Assembly (NCBI GenBank): GCA_036897485.1
Contig: JAYMTF010000664.1
Coordinates: 1 to 31,954 of the forward strand
Length of the DNA stretch: 31,954 nucleotides
From: Pelargonium nanum
Taxonomy: Eukaryota > Streptophyta > Magnoliopsida > Geraniales > Geraniaceae
Direction of reading: 5' to 3'
Part shown: in pieces, positions 11,801 through 23,300 of the stretch
Numbering within the stretch: the stretch's first letter is position 1
Layout of the letters: each line of letters begins with the position of its first letter
Made by a program: the position numbers and the translations under genes
Notes under the pieces: model-generated
The model's database searches: none
Told to the model about the DNA's origin: nothing
The model's input: the letters and a program-made list of their open reading frames with translations, nothing else

Positions 11801-12578
11801 CGAACACAGTATGAGCTTAACAAGCTATAATTGGGACTGCCTATTTTGTTGCGGTTAAGTTTTGAATTTTGAGATGAACACTTTGATATTCATTTTGTAC
11901 GCCATGACTTTGTAGGTTGTCTTTTTTGGTGATAACGTTCCCAAGGATAGAGCTGATATGGCAATGGAAGCTGCAAAAGGGTGTGATGCTTTTCTTGTGC
12001 TAGGCTCATCTGTGATGACCATGTCTGCGTTCCGGCTTGTTAGGTAAATGTTTGAACTCATGGTTTCCTGTTATTTTCTTTCTCTTATTTAAGTGATATA
12101 AGGTTAGTTATTTATACACGTTGAGAAATGACTGCAAGTGATGCCTGTCTGACTCCCTGTACCGATTGGTTATGTTCATAAATGACTGAAAACCTTAGAA
12201 TTATCATTAAGTTGGCTAGATTGTATTTGTAAAGCTGTACTTGAGTGTTACTTAAACCATGATGATGATGTAGAACCATCGTAGTGCTTGACATCTTTGA
12301 TTTTTGTTTGACATGGGTTTCCAACTGAATGTACAGATCTGCACATGAGGCAGGAGCTGCTACTGCAATTGTAAACATAGGTCCAACACGGGCTGATGAT
12401 TTTGTTCCTTTAAAAATTAATGCTCGGTTAGGAGAGGTTAGTACTTTGATATCCCCTAGGGAATAACTGTTCCCACCGGTATTTTACTTTGCTAATTCTT
12501 ACTTTCTTCGGGCTGTTACAGATATTGTCCAGAGTGCTTAACACAGGATCCCTTAGCATTCCTGCAGTTGCTCAATGA
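8865..12578 (+). CDS. SRT2: NAD-dependent protein deacylase, sirtuin SRT2 (SIRT4-like class II), 9 exons
   Basis: Removes acyl groups from lysines using NAD+. Plant SRT2 is reported in mitochondria and nucleus. Exons: 8865-9109, 9197-9262, 9679-9724, 9820-9980, 10065-10194, 10778-10942, 11916-12043, 12337-12436, 12522-12578, all GT-AG, giving 365 residues (Arabidopsis about 373). Motifs in order: GAGIS at 90-94, GIPDYRS at 98-104, TQNVD at 168-172, the catalytic histidine in LEIHG (H186), zinc cysteines C194, C197, C261 and C264, GSSVMTMSA, and NIGPTRAD. All catalytic and metal residues are present. The N-terminus is basic and poor in acidic residues, as expected for mitochondrial import. The ATG at 8865 is the first in frame if the upstream leader is unspliced, because TAG at 8835-8837 is in phase. 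Introns 5 and 6 are the longest and show no gene. Confidence 0.95.
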
Positions 12579-13394
12579 TCTTTGAGAGGTATAATAAAGA
12601 ATGTGACTTCCCTTTCTTTATTCTTTTTTTGTACCCTTAAGCTTACACCACATTGACAAATGACAAAATTCAGCTGGATCAAATTGACTCTACATTTAAA
12701 CGACTATAATCTACATCATTAGGGTGGGTTTCTGTGACGCAAACTTGTTAGAAGGCTTGGTCCAAAGCTAGGAAGATAGCTTCAAGCCATACCTGTTGCA
12801 GTTGGAGCCTAGGCTGTTGCATGACAATAGACTTCTCTTTCGTAGTCAAATCTATTCTATCAGAGTAACAGAAAATAAATCGGATGTAATTCTCATTCAT
12901 CTCTTTTATGTTTTCAGTCTTCAGGTAGTCGAGTTGTGGATAATAATGGCCTCGTGAACTCTTACATACAGAAGCAACACAGAGAGGCAATGTATTAGAC
13001 TCAACTAAACTAGAAACTTGCCACATATATGTATATAAGTATGTCTGAGTTCTCTATTGCTGAAAGGGTCAAATTGTAACGTTTGCTGAAACCAAAATTT
13101 TCAGTTATTATTGGAATTGTAAAACTTTTGCTGTAAAGATGAAGATCAAGTTGATACTGTAAATATGAGAATAGATGTAAACATTCTCTGTACACATTCC
13201 TGTTAATAAGCATTGACATTTGGTAGTTTATTTGATTTGATATCGTAATATTTTTTTAATTTATTCTTTAAAGAATAAGAAGATGAATCACTGGATTGAT
13301 TTCAGAAGTGAAGAAAATAATGCTACAATGTTTATTCAGATGAGCAATACATAACAGATACTGGTAGATATTGAGTTTTCTTCTATTTGTTTCA
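12579..13394. other. Convergent 3' flanks of SRT2 and the AAA-ATPase
   Basis: Both neighbouring genes end toward this stretch, so it holds their 3' untranslated regions and terminators. An AATAAA lies 15 bases after the SRT2 stop (12593-12598), rather close to be the functional poly(A) signal. No coding sequence is supported. Confidence 0.6.
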
Positions 13395-14846
13395 TTAATC
13401 TTCACCATTAGTGGTTTCAGGGCATTTCTTCAGCTGCAGAAATTGAAGGAGTCCTTGAAGGACAATATCGACGTCTTCGCTTTTCATGAGCTCTTCTGCA
13501 ACCTGTGCCGGGGTAACCTCCACTTCAGTGATCAGCTGTTCAATCATGGGAAAGAGATGGTGAGTGTTGATCTGGAGATAGTTGCTGGCAAGGATCTTGA
13601 ACCCAGATGGTGTGCAATATGACATGTGAATGTGCTTGTCCATTCGGCCCGGCCTCACCAATGCAGGGTCCAGCCTCTCCTTGTAGTTTGTGGTGAACAC
13701 AATGATCCTCTCATCTCCACAGCTTGACCACAACCCGTCAATGAAATTAAGCAGCCCAGACAGTGTCAACTGTACCTCAACACAACACGCATATTAGCAA
13801 CCAATGGAACTATCCTGGAGCTCAATGTAACAAAAGGTTAGTTCTCTCACCTTTGTGTTGTTACTATTATCAGTTTCGTCATTTGTTCGATTCTGCAGCT
13901 CAATTCCACAATCAATATCTTCAATAACAAGTATTGATTGGTTCTTGGTCGATACCAGCAAGCTCCTGAGATCCGAGTTGCTGTTCAGACTAGTGAGCTC
14001 CAGTTCGTAGATGTCAAATTTGAGGTAATTAGCCATGGCAGCAATCAAGCTAGACTTGCCAGTACCAGGAGGTCCATACAGCAAGTACCCTCTTTTCCAA
14101 GCCTTCCCAACTCTCTTATAAAACTCCTTCCTCTTCACAAACCTGTCCAAGTCCTCCATCAGCTCACTCTTGACAGAAGGGTCCATTGCCAGTGTCTCAA
14201 AAGTGGATGGATGGTCCAGATTGACTTCTCCACCATAGCTTCCTAGTGCATGGAGCTTCAAAACCCTGTGCTCTGCTGCAATGGCTTGTGATCTTTCGAG
14301 TACGTAGGGAAGGTAAGTGGACAGTACCTTCTCCTTGTACTTGTTGTGGAAGCTGAGCTGAATTGACTTGTGTTCAGACTTTTCAGTGGATTGTTCACAG
14401 GTCTCAAAGTCAATGTGCGATTTCTGAGACTCGGAGATGAAGAACTCCCATTGAAGCTGCATTCCCTCGAAGGTATCGATGACTTTCTGGCCTTTGTTGA
14501 TGGTGATTGTGAAGGCCTTGTCTTTAGGGGTTTTGGAGACCCGGAGCTGTTGGACAGAGGGAGTGAATTTGTGGCTCAAGTAGACCTCAGAGGCTTCGTA
14601 GAACTCGTTTATGGAGTAGAGACCGTCTTGTTGGTCGATGATGAGAATCATTCGGGAGGAGAGGTCACCATCACCAAATAGGGTACCGAATTTGGATATG
14701 ATTTTGTCTCGGAGGTGTTGGGGTAGGAGCTGGTTAATCATGCTCTGGACTTCACTGAGGACTGTCCGGAGCAGCATCATTGCTGTGACGAAAGTAGTGT
14801 ACATGGACAAGATAGAAACCGGAGGTAGGGTTGTGAGAGAAAACAT
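13395..14846 (-). CDS. BCS1-like AAA-ATPase with N-terminal membrane segment, 2 exons
   Basis: Plant AAA-ATPase of the BCS1/AATP1 family (At2g18193/At3g50940 type), usually membrane-anchored and often stress-induced. Exons 14846-13851 (332 codons) and 13769-13395 (124 codons plus stop) give 456 residues, slightly short for a family usually near 480-520. Residues about 10-30 are hydrophobic and anchor-like. The AAA-associated domain follows (about 30-125, with QQDGLYSINEFYEASEVYL). The ATPase core has Walker A GPPGTGKSS at 258-266 and Walker B ILVIEDID at 305-312. Exon 2 has LSGLLNFIDGLWSSCGDERI, the arginine-bearing DPALVRPGRMD, and HIHMSYC. Catalytic residues are present. The single intron after the low-complexity NDETDNSNNTK follows many relatives. 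The exact substrate is unknown. I cannot assign one orthologue within this large family. Confidence 0.92.
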
Positions 14847-14976
14847 GGTGGGATTGGACTATGGAAATTGGAATGTGGAAGATTAGGACACAAGGTTTGT
14901 GAAATTTGAAATGATCAAAGAGGTAAAAGAGATGGAACACTCTTGGTTTGTGGTTTTGCCAATTTGAAGTGGTTGG

Positions 14977-14985
14977 CTTTTATAG
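14977..14985 (-). promoter_or_regulatory. TATA box of the AAA-ATPase gene
   Basis: The minus strand reads CTATAAAAG about 130 bases upstream of the ATG at 14846. This is a canonical plant TATA context and would give a leader of about 100 bases. It fits the inducible expression typical of this family. Confidence 0.6.
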
Positions 14986-15596
14986 GGCAAAGTGTTGCTT
15001 GACTAGTTTTAGGCAAAGCTTCCCAAGCAAATTTTGAAGCTAAGTCAAGTCAACACAAAAGAAAGCAAAGGCTGTGTGATAGCAAAAGATGGCAATCTTG
15101 TCCAGCAATTCTTCCAAAAGTGGAGAAATAGAAAGATGACTGACACATGGTCATTTGGTGCATGTCTTGTTTGCATACAATACATACGAATAATGAACAA
15201 GATCCCGATTTAAGAACCTCTCAATAAAAATAAAAATTAGATCAAAACGAATTTTTTCGTACTTATTTTCAAACTCGATAAATGTCAGTTGACCGAGTAT
15301 GATTTTGATCCAACAAAACTAAACAAGTGAAGCAACTAATTAGATAGATATAAAAAGATGAGTATTTACATGTGAGTACAAAACACATCTCCATACCATG
15401 CTGTTGGCCTTTGCCCAGATACAGGCCAACAAGTAATGGTTTACACTGCCTCGACTCGAATAATACAAAAATCTAATTAAGGGTAAAACTTATAAAATAA
15501 AAAATGTAAAAAATGTTAGTACGAAGGAAGCTAACCCATTTAACCCTTATTTTCTTATGTAAAAAAAAAAAAAGAGAAGGAGTATATTGTTTGCAT
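14986..15596. other. Intergenic, promoter side of the AAA-ATPase gene
   Basis: AT-rich and without ORFs of interest. It contains a short inverted pair, TTGGCCT...AGGCCAA, near 15407-15431, and a poly(A) run at about 15561-15573. Confidence 0.5.
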
Positions 15597-15605
15597 TAAA
15601 CTAAA

Positions 15606-15991
15606 GGAAAATAGTTCGAAATGTTTTATGAACTATCTAGTTCGTGACATCTTGGTCTTTAAACTATTAAACGTGTCATTTCAGTCTAAAAGATAGGCGA
15701 AAGAGTTGTTGTAGTCTAAACGTTTTCATAAACCGAGCCTCATCAGGACATTCCGTCAAAATACTGACACAATCCGTTAAGTCTTGATGACGTGATTTTT
15801 TAAAAAAATATCATTTTTAATGAAAATTTAAAGGTTCTGTCAGTAATTTTGATGGAATATCCTAACGGGTATTGGTTTTTGGAGACGTTTGTATTATAAC
15901 GGCTCTTTTGCTTATTTTTTAGACTGAAATGACACGTTTGATAGTTCATGATCAAAATAGCCCGAACTAGCTATCCTTTTAACCTTTTTCC
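15606..15991. mobile_element. Non-autonomous Mutator-type MITE with 9-bp target duplication
   Basis: The element begins GGAAAATAG and ends CCTTTTTCC, and its two halves are inverted copies over about 170 bases each. Both arms share AACGTGTCATTTCAGTCTAA and a TTCCRTCAAAATACTGACA-like block. The interior is AT-rich and non-coding. The 9-base sequence TAAACTAAA flanks it on both sides (15597-15605 and 15992-16000). Long terminal inverted repeats with a 9-bp duplication are the signature of Mutator-like elements. Arm divergence suggests an old insertion. It lies about 150 bases upstream of the VPS20 start. Confidence 0.8.
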
Positions 15992-16099
15992 TAAACTAAA
16001 AAGCAGAAATGTTGTTCTAAAAAAAATTTGTTTCGCTGACAGATAGACAGATGGAGATTTCTTGAGGTGTGGAGATCCTACTAGGGTTTCTGAATTTCT

Positions 16100-16195
16100 A
16101 TGCGCCAAATTCTAAAATCTGTTGCTCGTCGAAATCCATTTGGAATAGATGGGCAATTTGATTGCGAAGAAGAAGACCAAGGTTACCGAAGTTGA
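16100..16195 (+). other. Overlapping upstream ORF in the VPS20 leader
   Basis: An ATG at 16100 opens a 31-codon frame that runs past the VPS20 start codon (16149) in another phase and stops at 16193-16195. If transcription starts upstream, near the AGGGTTTC leader motif at 16083, ribosomes would have to leak past it. A further minimal ORF (ATG near 16051) lies upstream. It is seen in sequence only, with no evidence of translation. Confidence 0.4.
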
Positions 16196-19100
16196 CAAAG
16201 CCATCCTCTCTCTCAAAACCCAGAGACGCAAGCTTGCCACTTACCAGAATCAGGTCTTCTATTTTAAATTTATGGACTTTGTGGCTGTTCAATGTTGCGT
16301 TTGGGTGTGAAGATATTGAAATCAAGTTTCAATTTATGTTGATGATACTTTTTATATTAGTTTATAGGTGTAAAGTGTGTTTTTTTTTTTTGAATATAGG
16401 TTTAAGGTGTGTTGGTGTCTTGTTTAGTTGCTAGAAAAAATTGTTACTTTGAATGAATTTGAGAACAAACTTGAAGTCTATCAATAAGAATGATCTTGGC
16501 TCAATCTGTTGTATTTTTTCTCATTATATTAAGTGTTGTAAAACTCTAGCTCTTGAAGGACTATTTTAGGTAGGATTGAAACTAAAACCCTTTCACTATT
16601 CATATACAAATGTGAAATGCATCCTATAGTTACCTGAATTGCAAAACACTATGATACGTGTTATAAAAACATGAACATGGAACTTTAGGCAGTGGAGTTC
16701 GAGGCACAACCTTTGAAGTTTTAACATTTCAATTAACTGCATAAACTTACCACCATTGGAGAACCTTTAAGTGTTAAAACACATCGAATATTGTAGCAAT
16801 TCTTTTCTATAAGTAGTCCATGAATCAAACATTTAGAATTGCAACTACCTAACATGTCTTTTGTTTGTGTGACTGCTCAGTCACTTGTTTTGTTGCTCCC
16901 CTATTTCCTTGAGCTTACTGCTTATCCAAAGTGTGCTACAAGAAGATAACCCACTTCATGTATCATGTGTTGGAAATCTTTGTGAAACCTCCTTTTCTCC
17001 TACATCTATACAACTGTTCTCTTTAATGTCGATAATGTTTGGTCATCACAGACTTGAAATTTCTATTTTGGAAGTTGGTGTAGTATAACCATCAACTGTC
17101 ATGTAACTGCCTTACAACATGGTATTCCATTGATGGTGTGTTTGGAGTGTGGAAATTAGGATTTTGAAATGAATATGTTGGAGACAGCATTTTTAATTTT
17201 TTGTTGCCAGAGGAGACCGTAGAGACCCAATTACATAATGCAAAACAAATATGTGTTTTTTCAGCAACTAAATTGGCTGATAACTGATAAGATCTTAGTT
17301 TAGATAATTGCTCTTAAGCAATTTTGGATGTACTTTCGAAAAACTCCTAAACACCGAATCACCAAACCTTGTAGTAGTTAAAAGTGTGGCTTAGTCGTGC
17401 TCAGAGGTTTGCATGGTATATATGATCATGCCAGGCGACATCCATCTGGCGTGCCTAGGGTAAACGTGTTCTTAATTTTTGTCATGACCATGTTTAACCT
17501 CAAATTATTGTAGTAGCTTCTCAGGTGTGATTTCTTGCATCGGGTCCTTATCTCATCTACTTTTTTCAGCTGTATGCTATCATTGAATCAGAAAAGGAAG
17601 CTGCAAGAAACTTGATCCGTGAAAAGAAAAAGGACAGGGCCTTATTAGCATTGAAGAAGAAGAGGACACAAGAAGATCTATTGAAGCAAGTTGATACCTG
17701 GCTCCTTAATGTTGAACAACAAGTAAGTTATCATATGAAAACTAATTATTTGCATTAATTTGAATTATCTGGTTTCCTTCTCCTCCTTCATTTTCAACTC
17801 TCTTCTTTTTTTCTTTTTTTTCAAATACTACCTCTGTTTTTAAATATATATTTTCCTTCTTCCTTTTGCTTTTCTCCATTAAGTGTTGGTCAATTTTAAA
17901 ATTGAACCAAAGACCTACTCAATCCTAGTGCCTTCACAAGTAACGGATTTGCTTTGTATTTTGGCTGGCCACCTCCAATTTAGATCTCAAATTTCAGTTG
18001 ATAGGTTTCCTTTGAAATGGTTTGTACATGTTCCAATATACATTTTGTTTCAGTTGGCAGATATTGAACTAACAAGTAAGCAGAAAGCTGTTTTTGAGAG
18101 CTTGAAATCTGGTAATAATGCAATTAAAGCAATGCAAAGCGAGATTGACCTGATGGATGTTCAGAAGCTGATGGACGAAACTGCCGAAGCAAAAGCATAT
18201 CAAGATGTAAGCTTCATTCTCGCTCTTCTTGTTTCGCTGACTATGTTCAATCTTATTCTTATCATTGGATTTAGTTTGGCTTGCTTTTGTATGTGAAAAA
18301 TTAATATTTTCTGGGGATCTTCTGCTATGCTAGAAATAGCTTGGGTCTTTGGTTTATAGGCACCATATTGCTTACATCAGGCACTGTGTATGTTCGTAAT
18401 GCATTATGGAAGTAACACCTAGCATGAATTTTCAGGATTTTTTGTTGCATATTATACCATTCAACCTCTCCCTTGCTTCATCCTTATCACTTTTAGCTCT
18501 TAAAAAGTTGATTATTTATGTCTATACTTATTATATTTGGAAGGAAATTAATGCGGCTCTCGGAGAGCAATTATCAGCTGAAGATGAAGAGGAGATTTTG
18601 GCAGAATTTGAGAACTTGGAAACTCAGGTATGTATAACTCTCTTCTTTGTCGAAATCCACAAATGCTAAACCACAATGGTCCCAAAATGATTATTCTACC
18701 CTTTTACAGTTTTACTGCTATACGGTAACCATCATGCCTTGGAACAAGCAAGCATACTATGGCATCTTCTATTTTCAAGCAATAATCTTTTCATTTGTCT
18801 AGAAATTACAATTTTGACTTAGCAGTTCCTCATATATATACTATTATGCAGCTGAGACAGCATAGAGTTGCAAACTATTTTGCCTATGGGCTTATTTAGA
18901 ATGTGAGAACTATTAGAAAATTTTGACGTAAATGAGGGTATTTTATCCACTCAAATATTAGACTCTTTTTTTGACACCCTATTTAATCACTAGTCATACC
19001 TCTCATTAATTTTGCTTCTGACACCATGTGGAACCGATTATCATTGCACTTGCCCAGAAGAAGGATAAAGAATAAAGAATGGGTTTAAGATGTATTTACT

Positions 19101-19531
19101 GTTAATCGAGATAATTAGTATACTATTGACTAGTATGTAGGTTCGGGTCTTTTTGCAAGTTGCGTAAATAGGATATTGACATATATCTGAACGGTCGTTT
19201 TACCCCTTCCAATTTGTCTTTCCCAAGATCTCTATTGCAGCCTACGCTGAAAAGGGATTTCTATATTTGCATGTCATACACTACTTTATAATCATTTCAG
19301 CTGTATCTTGCCAATGACTTTAGTTTGTTAAAACTGTTGCATTCATATAATAACATGTCCATCTGTTGCTTGAACTCCCTTTGCCATTATTTAGGTCGCC
19401 CTTCAAGATCTTCCAGAAGTGCCTGCTTCTACATCGACTTCTGAAAAACAAGAAGATAAGTTGGATCTTCCTGATGTTCCAACTAAAATACCGGTTTCTG
19501 ATGCTTCCAAAGCTGAGATTTCCACGAGAAA

Positions 19532-19591
<60 letters not shown>

Positions 19592-19654
19592 ACTTCCATT
19601 GAAAATTAATTGTTTTCTTAAAACACAGTTATGGAGGAACCATTGCCTGCTTAA
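16149..19654 (+). CDS. VPS20: ESCRT-III subunit VPS20 (CHMP6), 6 exons
   Basis: Vps20 nucleates ESCRT-III assembly on endosomes after ESCRT-II and promotes multivesicular body formation. Exons: 16149-16253, 17570-17722, 18054-18206, 18544-18627, 19395-19533, 19629-19654, giving 219 residues, the same length as I recall for Arabidopsis VPS20.1. The start MGNLIAKK carries a glycine suited to N-myristoylation. Next come the basic helix ([18 protein letters not shown]), [54 protein letters not shown], and the acidic [13 protein letters not shown]. The tail has [15 protein letters not shown] and a final EEPLPA, matching the plant C-terminus. The exon 4 acceptor (TTTGGAAG) lacks a pyrimidine tract. 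The exon 5 donor is AAAG|GTCTCT inside a microsatellite. Intron 1 is 1.3 kb and shows no gene. Confidence 0.95.
19535..19590. repeat. Compound microsatellite (TC)19(AC)9 at a splice donor
   Basis: Perfect TC units run 19535-19572 and AC units 19573-19590. The first base pair of VPS20 intron 5 (GT at 19534-19535) is the start of the TC array. The repeat fills more than half of the 95-base intron. Confidence 0.95.
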
Positions 19655-20381
19655 GTCGGAAATAGTTGCAATCTTGGGAAGCTATTTTTCATCCTCGAGG
19701 ATCTTCTGCTGGTCCCTTGCATCAACACATTTATTACGCAAAATTCTTTTGTTTGGTTCCGTTCCTGCAATTGTGTACATGCTGGTTTGGCAAACACTAC
19801 TATTCCCACATAAGATTTGTACAGATATGTATTGTCATCATTTTTATAAACTTTCCCATAATACAGTGTTGCTTAAATCTGGACCTTTGAGCTATGGAGC
19901 TTCTTGCTCCCCTTATATTTCTCATTGAACTTGTTACTCCATCATGTGTTCTCTTTGGACCCTTGGAAGTAGACAAAGCAACCTGAACTTGCAGTCCGTT
20001 GTACTGTATTTTGTTTATGGATGAGATTTCGATTTCAAAGCTTGGTCCCTAGGAAGTACCAACAACCATTGAGGCAAGCGGTTCCCTCGAGGTTTCAGGT
20101 TCGGGTCTTTCTTCAGGTGTTGTCACTTGTCAGTAATTCCTATAAAAAAACGTGTAAAAAGCAGCAAAAACAATCTTCAACCTTTTGAAGAAAAATACTC
20201 ATTCAGAGTCTATTACAAAACTTCTTTCAGATAGAAGCAAGAACCAGAAATCTCCATACAATACCGATTTTAGCACCATTCGTAAGTACATATACATTCT
20301 TTGTCGTATTTACAAGATTTATTGGGTACAATTGTAGTCTTAAATACGAGTCCCAAAGGGTTTCTCAACTCACTTTGCGAA
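19655..20381. other. Convergent 3' flanks of VPS20 and FCLY
   Basis: Contains the 3' ends of two genes that face each other. ORFs here have no recognisable protein character. No RNA gene or repeat was recognised. Confidence 0.6.
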
Positions 20382-23300
20382 TTAAAGATCCAAATGTGAT
20401 GCCTTACCATCATAAACAGAACTTTTCAGGGTTGAACTTGATGGTACATGACTGAAAAATCTTGATAAGATGAGTCGCGCTATGTTCTCAGCTGCAACTG
20501 CGCTAGTCTCCATGGTACTTGCTGCATTCTCAAAAGCGTTTACATAATACAGATGCCGTCCATCCAAAATAAATGGTGCAAATACTTCAGGAGCCTTGTA
20601 GTGAGGGTAGGCACCCCAGTCTATTCGAATCGTCTCCTTCCTCACACTACAAATAACAGACCAATGAGCATGCAATATCACAAATAGACAAATAGTTTTC
20701 AACCAAATTTATTCTGATGATCGGGAGTTTGATCTACAACTAGATTTTTTTAGTAGTCCTTGACCGTCTAATCAAGTAAATGATAGTTACTGGCTAGTTG
20801 AAAGCAGTACCTGAAGATCTCATCTAGTAGTGAATCTGACATTGGAGCTCTGGCAAATAGCTTGTAGGTCATATCTTTTTCATCATGACGCTTGAGAACA
20901 GAAATGCATGAGAATGGAAGATCAGGATCCTCTACAGTGCCCACCAGCTCCGGTATTTCTGATACAGTATCTAGGCCAAAATATGCCTTGTTGACAATTA
21001 AACATCAAGAGTAAGGAAAGAACCAACAAAGCTAAAGATCAAATGTATTGGTAAAAGAGCACCGTGGGAGTTCAAAGGTTAGTGATTGGTAAGACACTCA
21101 CAGGATTTAAGAGACCTCTCACGAAAGTCGTATGAGTGTGCTGTAGTTTCCTCTCAGGAATAGAAATTGAAGGATTAAAAAGAATATTCAACTCATCCAA
21201 GGGTGTAGCAACCACTGTGACTTCACATGAGTAACTGTTTCCTTTGGTGGAATTAAGCTCATAATATTCTCCTAGGTAAGAGATGGATTCTATTTCTTCG
21301 TTGAGGTGCAATGCAACGTCTGAACGATTGATCAGTCCAGCAGCCATCTGCCAGTTCCCCCCTTCAATGGCCCATAACCCTCCACCAGATCCTGCCAAGG
21401 AAACTGCACCAGCAAGTCCGCTCATTTCGACACTCTGACCATAATTGACTCTCGTAATAACCTGCACCAATCAAGTGAAGATAAATTTCTAACGAGAAGA
21501 ATATCTTGGACTAATTCTGGATTTCAACCAATTCCAGAACCTCGCTAGGAAGGCTTTGCTCTCAGTATAGAATTAAACAAACTACAGACTCAATCTGCAG
21601 TTCTTAAGCCATTGGATGTAGGAGGCAATGATTAGCCTATTTCTAATCCTTTGCAACGTGTGACAATATATCTGATGCAAAAGCTTTAACATCATTCTTG
21701 AAGAGCAAAATAAATGGAATTGTCTGAACGACATTTATTATAAATGTCGTTCCTAGTGGCTATCAAAGATTACCTTATACCATGTTGTCACTCAAAGGAA
21801 GCAAGTTTAAGAATTTTCTGACCAGTAACAGATATTTTCATTATGAAAGTATGAGGATGTATTCCCATGGCAATTGGCAGTCAGGTTCTAACTGTTAAAT
21901 ATATAGCAACCAATTATGGTGGCGCACACAATGCAACCAACAGTATTTGACCTTTTAATGATCAGCGGATTATGCCACGCAAGATTTGCAAGAACTTCAC
22001 ATATTAAATGGAAGGCAATCTATATCATGGAATCCTATAGCAGCTATTGAAGCAACATATTTCCATATTTGGTCTGTAATTGTGAATGACCTACTTTCGG
22101 ATGCTTAGCTCATATGTTGAAAAAGGATAACTAGCACAACAAAGAGCAATATACTGAGTCAAATAGAAGGTTACAGCAACATATAGATACATAGACTGTA
22201 GAGGAAGTAAATCATAGTAGCAAATACGCACACAAACTCATCCATGTCGAGGAAGGTATTAGGGTATTTTGTTAGACCCAAGGTTATATTATTTCCTCAC
22301 ATGTGCAATTTTGTGCATTTATCATCTAAATACTTGTCCAAAAAAGTGTTAAAATTACTTAGCTCTCACAAACTTTCCATAAACCTAAGAGATTTACAGC
22401 ATTTTTAATAGACTTGGGTGCACATGTACAAAGAAGAATGTTATTTCCAGATATTTAGAAACAGAAGTACAAAGACACATTTTCAGATTATGTTTATGAG
22501 GTCAAACTATCAAAGGATAGAAAAAAAAATTACAATTTAAAGTAGCATAACTCAACATAAGTTTTGATAACCTACTCCTTTCTACAAATTCATTTTCAAT
22601 TTAGGATATATACAGAATTAGCAGTCACCAAAACTTATGCCTTATTTAGAACAATAACAATGATGTACACCTTCTCTGAGGGAGGAAACATTAACCTAAT
22701 CATCAAGTTACGGCCTACATTGCTATACATGCATATGAAGTTTAAACAGAACAATTTAGAACTGATAATTTATTGATTTCTTCAATGCACGCTCATTACT
22801 GATCACAGCCTATCTTGCTATTAAGGTAATCAACCTTGCTAGTACTGAACTTAGACCACAAATAAGTTGTTAATTGGTTGTCAAACATGATGTTCAAAAT
22901 AAACCATTGATCTTTTCACCATTCCATGGTTGAATTCCTTCAATCCTATTATACAATGTGAATTTCATCATGTCTTAAGACTACGTCTTGCCATAACGCT
23001 GATGATAAGATGCACAGAGAATCCAACACGATTACATGAAACTCAAATGCCAGAATGATTGAAGTAAATCAAAATCAGAGCTCTTACAGTGACAAGTTCA
23101 TCAATCAACAAGGGAGACAATTTAGCATCGATCAGCTCATCATGCAGAGTCCGGGCAGTGAGGTTGTGCAATCCTGCCCATTTCAGCATCTCATCAACTG
23201 TACTGAAAACAGGTCTTGATTCAAGGCTCTCATAGTATTTCAGAAACTTATTTACAGTACTCTGCAGTGAACAACAAACACACAATATAGCATCAATAAC

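Noticed and set aside
13938..14886. Plus-strand ORFs opposite the AAA-ATPase
   Set aside because: Antisense shadows of a strongly conserved coding exon.
19419..19928. 169-codon plus-strand ORF continuing VPS20 exon 5 through the microsatellite
   Set aside because: Splicing at 19533 to 19629 restores the conserved EEPLPA end. The read-through part has no homology.
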